Origin: Actinomortierella ambigua
Taxonomy: Eukaryota; Mortierellomycota; Mortierellomycetes; Mortierellales; Mortierellaceae
Direction of reading: 5' to 3'
Length of the DNA stretch: 22,563 bases
Assembly (NCBI GenBank): GCA_016098155.1
Contig: JAAAJB010000565.1
Span: forward strand, 1-22,563
Shown here: in pieces, positions 19,476 through 22,563 of the stretch
Position numbering within the stretch: the first letter of the stretch is position 1
Layout: every line of letters starts with the position of its first letter
Position numbers and translations under genes: made by a program
Notes under the pieces: generated by a model
Told to the model about the DNA's origin: nothing
The model's database searches: none
What the model saw: the letters and a program-made list of their open reading frames with translations, nothing else

Positions 19476-22400
19476 ATGTCACGAAAACCACAGCCTGGAC
19501 AGCGGCGAGATAGTCACTCCTCCGAGGCTTTTGAGCACGCCTCCTGGCGGTCATCTTCAGCCCCTTTTGTCCGCCGTGCCCTTGCGTCCCTGAACAGTGC
19601 CTGGCCCCGCAGCTCCCGGCCCGTATCCATCACGACCGTGCATCTCGAGGACAATCGCTACGGCGCAATGCCCATCACCAGTCTCCTCTATCCCCAGTCG
19701 CATAACACCAGCAGCCAACATTCACATCCACATCCACACCAGCACCAAAAGACCACCCGCTCGGGCATCACCCCTGCTGCTCGCCAGGCGCTGACCTACT
19801 CAACCTACTCGGCCCACTCCAACTGCACATCCGACTCGTTCTACTCCAATTCGTCCACCCTGACGCCCATGACGACTGACGATGACGCCTCGTCAACGGC
19901 CAGTCACCGACCCCGCACTCGTCTGTTGAGTCCACCCGGTAGCGTGCCCTCGCCACTGAGCACCTACAATTACACGGGTGGCAACCACAGCACTGGCAAC
20001 ATCCACAACCCTCACCAGCACCCTGGACATGAACGCTCCGTATCGTTTACTTCCTCGTCAGCACCGCCTCCCAGCGCTCCTTTGTCGGGGCAGGCACGGC
20101 TAGCAGTCATCGACGTCAATCCAAAGACAACCACCATCCAGCTCAAGGTCAAACACTTGGCGCGATCCATTGTACACAGTGGATACCTGTCGAAATACGT
20201 CCCACGCACGTTCTTCTCACGCAAACAATGGAAGCGGCGCTACTTTATTCTAGACAGACGATCATTGCACTGCTTCAAGTCATCCGACCCACGCCACCCG
20301 CTGCTCGAGTCCATCGAGCTCTGCGCAGAAGCCAATGTTTATGTCACGGACGCCTTTCCGGGGAAGCGCTACTGCATTCAGATCTCGTGCCCCAATGAGC
20401 GCGACTGGTATGTGCTGGCAGACACTGCCCCAGAGATGTCGGCTTGGTTACGCGAGCTCAAGGCCATTGTTTCCCAATTCCGTACTGGCCACCCAGGGGA
20501 GGGAGGCGTGTCAGGGTCGCATTTTTCCGAGGACACAGTGTCCATCTCGTCAGCCTCTGGACAGGACCACCACCTTTTGCACCCAGGTTCAACGACAGCG
20601 AGCGACTATGGGCGCAGCACCCCACGCAGTGGCAGTCCTCTTCCGCGACCTACTGACCCATTCCATCCGCATGGACAGATGACGAGTCTGAGCCCTCCTC
20701 CACGCTCACTAACACCCAAGCCTCCAACACCCATCCCTGCGTCGTCAGTGCGCAGCACGACAGCTGAACGTGAAGTGACACATCCGACGAGGCGGCGGAA
20801 CAACAGCAATGTCTCCTCGACAGGACACTCTGTGAACGACTATATTAGTATCCACTCGGTTATGGCCCAGGCTGAGGCCCTCGATCTCTCTGACACGCAC
20901 AGCGTCAGTAGCCACCATGACCATGGTAATCACAGTACTAGGAGTGACCAACACGTTGGCGAGATTTCCTTGCAGCAGTTGAAGCAACAGCACAAGCAGA
21001 GGCAACAACAACAACAACAGCAGCAGCAGCAGTTACAACAACAACAATTGCAACAACAACAACAGCATCAGCATCGGCAAGACGAGCAGCAATTGGAAGC
21101 TGAGGACGACTATACCAATGGTCACCGCGATTTTACAGAGTCGACGGGTGGCTACTCCCGTCCTTCTAGCCCCAAGCCTGCAACATTGCCTCGGTCTGTT
21201 CGGGAGTCGCGGATCTCGCTCATTTCAAACCACCGAATGTCGGTCGTATCTGATCGGTCCGATTCAATGAATGCAATTCTACCACGGCGCAGCTCCCAAC
21301 GGATGTCGGCTGCTGCTGGACCACCACGGCCGATGAGCCCGATCGGTTCCTTGGGTCGGCAGGGCACATTTTCCGGTCGAGCGAGTCCTCGCAACTCACT
21401 CGTGGTCTCGCCACCGCCGCGCAGTATCCACCGACCTCCTAGCATGGCGATCCGGCACTCGACTCAGATCATGCTGCCACCTCAGATCCAAACCGATTTT
21501 GCCAGCCACCCGATCATGTCTCGACCTCCTACCCAGAGCTTGCCAGCAACGCCAGACTCGGCCGACTCGAACAGCACGTTCAATGGATCACTGTCGCGCC
21601 TCACGAGCATGCGCAACCAGCGAGACCTGGCCTTGAATCGACAGAGCAGCTTTGGCAGCATGTTCCAAGGAGGAGGAGGAGGAGGCGGTGGTGGTGTAGG
21701 AGGAAGTGGGCGCCAGCAGGGAGTCCTTAACACACGAACAAGCATGCTCTCGATCAACTCGTCTGTATATAGCGGAGTCACCTCGCCAGCCCTCAGCGGT
21801 ATGATATCCCCTCCGTCCACAGGTAGTCGACCCATGTCCCCCATCCCGTCGTTGGCCGAGGCACCGACACAGCCCCTGCCCGAACCACCCAGGGATCAGC
21901 AGCAGCAGTATGTTACCATTTCTAGGACACCGTCTCTGTCATCGGAACAAAACCCTGCTCGACGCAACTCGGCCATACCTAGACATCACCAACCCGACAT
22001 GATCCTACCACCTCGATCCAGGGTACAGTCACGGTCGCCATCGATGGAGAGGCCAACGCCTTCCTCTGCCACTGCCATCGTCACCACAGTTGTCTCGCAG
22101 GAAGAGGTACAACCTGCGCGTCGTGCTCGATCACCTCCGCCTAGGTTGAGTGCAGTGCTGATGGAAGGGGCATCACTACCCCGACCCAAGGATAGCACTC
22201 TCAGCACTTGCAGCAGCACCAGTACTAGTAGCACCAGCAGTGGCAGCAGCAATAGCAACAACGGCCACAATATCGCTGGCAGCCAGGAACCGGCAGCAGC
22301 CATGATGATGTCTCCTACTTCGCCCAAGGCGCGTGCGTCGCGGCAGATGTTCTCGCTGCCTATCCGGACATTGCAGAACCTGCCAGCGCCTCCACTGGGA

Positions 22401-22563
22401 CAGCCGCCTTCACCAAAGGGTGGTAGCAACGTGAGCAGCACTAGTTCTAGCAACAGTAGCCTGCACATGGCCACAGCAATGGGCGCGACATCGCCGAACA
22501 GTACAACGACAACAACAACAACATCGTCATCAACAGGTCTCGTCTTCCCGAGCCAGCTTCCAT
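19476..22563 (+). CDS. PH-domain protein with long disordered tail (3' partial)
   Basis: The frame opens at ATG 19476, the first Met after an in-frame TAA at 19434-19436, and stays open to the window edge (1029 codons, no stop). Residues 1-230 are Ser/Thr/His-rich and look disordered. Residues about 233-332 form a pleckstrin-homology domain: HSGYLSKYVPRTFFSRKQWK, then KRRYFILDRRSLHCFKSSD, ESIELCAEANVYVTD, GKRYCIQISCPNERDWYVLA and the closing helix MSAWLRELKAIV with its invariant Trp. Basic residues in the first loop (K-Y-V...R-K-Q-W-K-R-R) could bind phosphoinositides. After that come SP/TP-rich, poly-Gln (about 509-535), poly-Gly (about 730-740) and Ser/Thr-rich segments. Many RxxS and SP sites suggest phospho-regulation. 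It is probably a membrane- or cortex-associated adaptor; no catalytic domain is visible before the cut-off. A long pyrimidine-rich leader precedes the start. Confidence 0.88.
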   Translation, partial: MSRKPQPGQRRDSHSSEAFEHASWRSSSAPFVRRALASLNSAWPRSSRPVSITTVHLEDNRYGAMPITSLLYPQSHNTSSQHSHPHPHQHQKTTRSGITPAARQALTYSTYSAHSNCTSDSFYSNSSTLTPMTTDDDASSTASHRPRTRLLSPPGSVPSPLSTYNYTGGNHSTGNIHNPHQHPGHERSVSFTSSSAPPPSAPLSGQARLAVIDVNPKTTTIQLKVKHLARSIVHSGYLSKYVPRTFFSRKQWKRRYFILDRRSLHCFKSSDPRHPLLESIELCAEANVYVTDAFPGKRYCIQISCPNERDWYVLADTAPEMSAWLRELKAIVSQFRTGHPGEGGVSGSHFSEDTVSISSASGQDHHLLHPGSTTASDYGRSTPRSGSPLPRPTDPFHPHGQMTSLSPPPRSLTPKPPTPIPASSVRSTTAEREVTHPTRRRNNSNVSSTGHSVNDYISIHSVMAQAEALDLSDTHSVSSHHDHGNHSTRSDQHVGEISLQQLKQQHKQRQQQQQQQQQQLQQQQLQQQQQHQHRQDEQQLEAEDDYTNGHRDFTESTGGYSRPSSPKPATLPRSVRESRISLISNHRMSVVSDRSDSMNAILPRRSSQRMSAAAGPPRPMSPIGSLGRQGTFSGRASPRNSLVVSPPPRSIHRPPSMAIRHSTQIMLPPQIQTDFASHPIMSRPPTQSLPATPDSADSNSTFNGSLSRLTSMRNQRDLALNRQSSFGSMFQGGGGGGGGGVGGSGRQQGVLNTRTSMLSINSSVYSGVTSPALSGMISPPSTGSRPMSPIPSLAEAPTQPLPEPPRDQQQQYVTISRTPSLSSEQNPARRNSAIPRHHQPDMILPPRSRVQSRSPSMERPTPSSATAIVTTVVSQEEVQPARRARSPPPRLSAVLMEGASLPRPKDSTLSTCSSTSTSSTSSGSSNSNNGHNIAGSQEPAAAMMMSPTSPKARASRQMFSLPIRTLQNLPAPPLGQPPSPKGGSNVSSTSSSNSSLHMATAMGATSPNSTTTTTTTSSSTGLVFPSQLP
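21000..21080 (+). repeat. CAA/CAG poly-glutamine repeat in the PH-domain gene
   Basis: Mixed CAA and CAG codons interrupted by Leu and then His codons, reading as a Gln tract in frame with the PH-domain protein. Codon mixing argues for selection on the amino acids rather than recent single-codon expansion. Confidence 0.9.

Noticed and set aside
20606..22474. Minus-strand Leu- and Arg-rich open frames under the PH-domain gene
   Set aside because: They mirror the Ser/Gln/Pro-rich plus-strand protein and carry no domain.
1..22563. tRNA, rRNA, spliceosomal RNA genes and CRISPR arrays
   Set aside because: I looked for T-loop and snRNA consensus motifs and spaced repeats on both strands and found none; CRISPR would not be expected in a fungal genome.

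Overview
The window is nuclear DNA of a filamentous fungus. The genes are split by short GT-AG introns (about 90-460 bp). Intergenic DNA is rich in CT/GA, AC/GT and poly-A simple repeats, and the recognisable proteins are fungal: Cac2, Bcp1, ArsH and a Crypton-type recombinase. The mix of degenerate multigene-family pieces, intronic GA repeats and a divergent Hsp70 makes me favour an early-diverging lineage such as Mortierellomycota, but that placement is inference.

Left third (1-6735) is a rearranged, mobile-element-rich block. Bases 1-642 are a broken second copy of the 5' half of the Hsp70-like gene at 5016-6735. Between the two copies lies a three-exon Crypton-type tyrosine recombinase (from about 1573). 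An in-frame TAA inside its glutamine-rich linker cuts the catalytic part off from a GCR1_C-like DNA-binding tail that stays open to 3899. A 27/28-bp inverted repeat (642-668 and 4607-4634) brackets this block, and its left arm starts exactly where the Hsp70 copy stops matching. A decayed minus-strand gene of unknown family lies at 4310-4873. The intact Hsp70-like gene encodes a 419-residue protein with only the nucleotide-binding domain, and several catalytic residues are replaced.

Middle (6736-11012): a spliced 2-oxoglutarate/Fe(II) dioxygenase (minus), a protein-kinase pseudogene with frameshifts and a stop (minus), and an intact single-exon ArsH-type FMN reductase (plus).

Right half (11221-22563): a degenerate minus-strand fragment, then two ordinary housekeeping genes on the plus strand. 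These are CAC2 (six exons; CAF-1 WD40 subunit with two Asf1-binding B-box-like motifs) and BCP1/BCCIP (four exons). A 3.3-kb stretch without a confident gene follows. It holds poly-A tracts, a weak small-gene candidate and a cluster of hairpins. The window ends inside a long PH-domain protein with a low-complexity tail, whose 3' end is cut off. I see no operon-like coordination; the genes are independent units.
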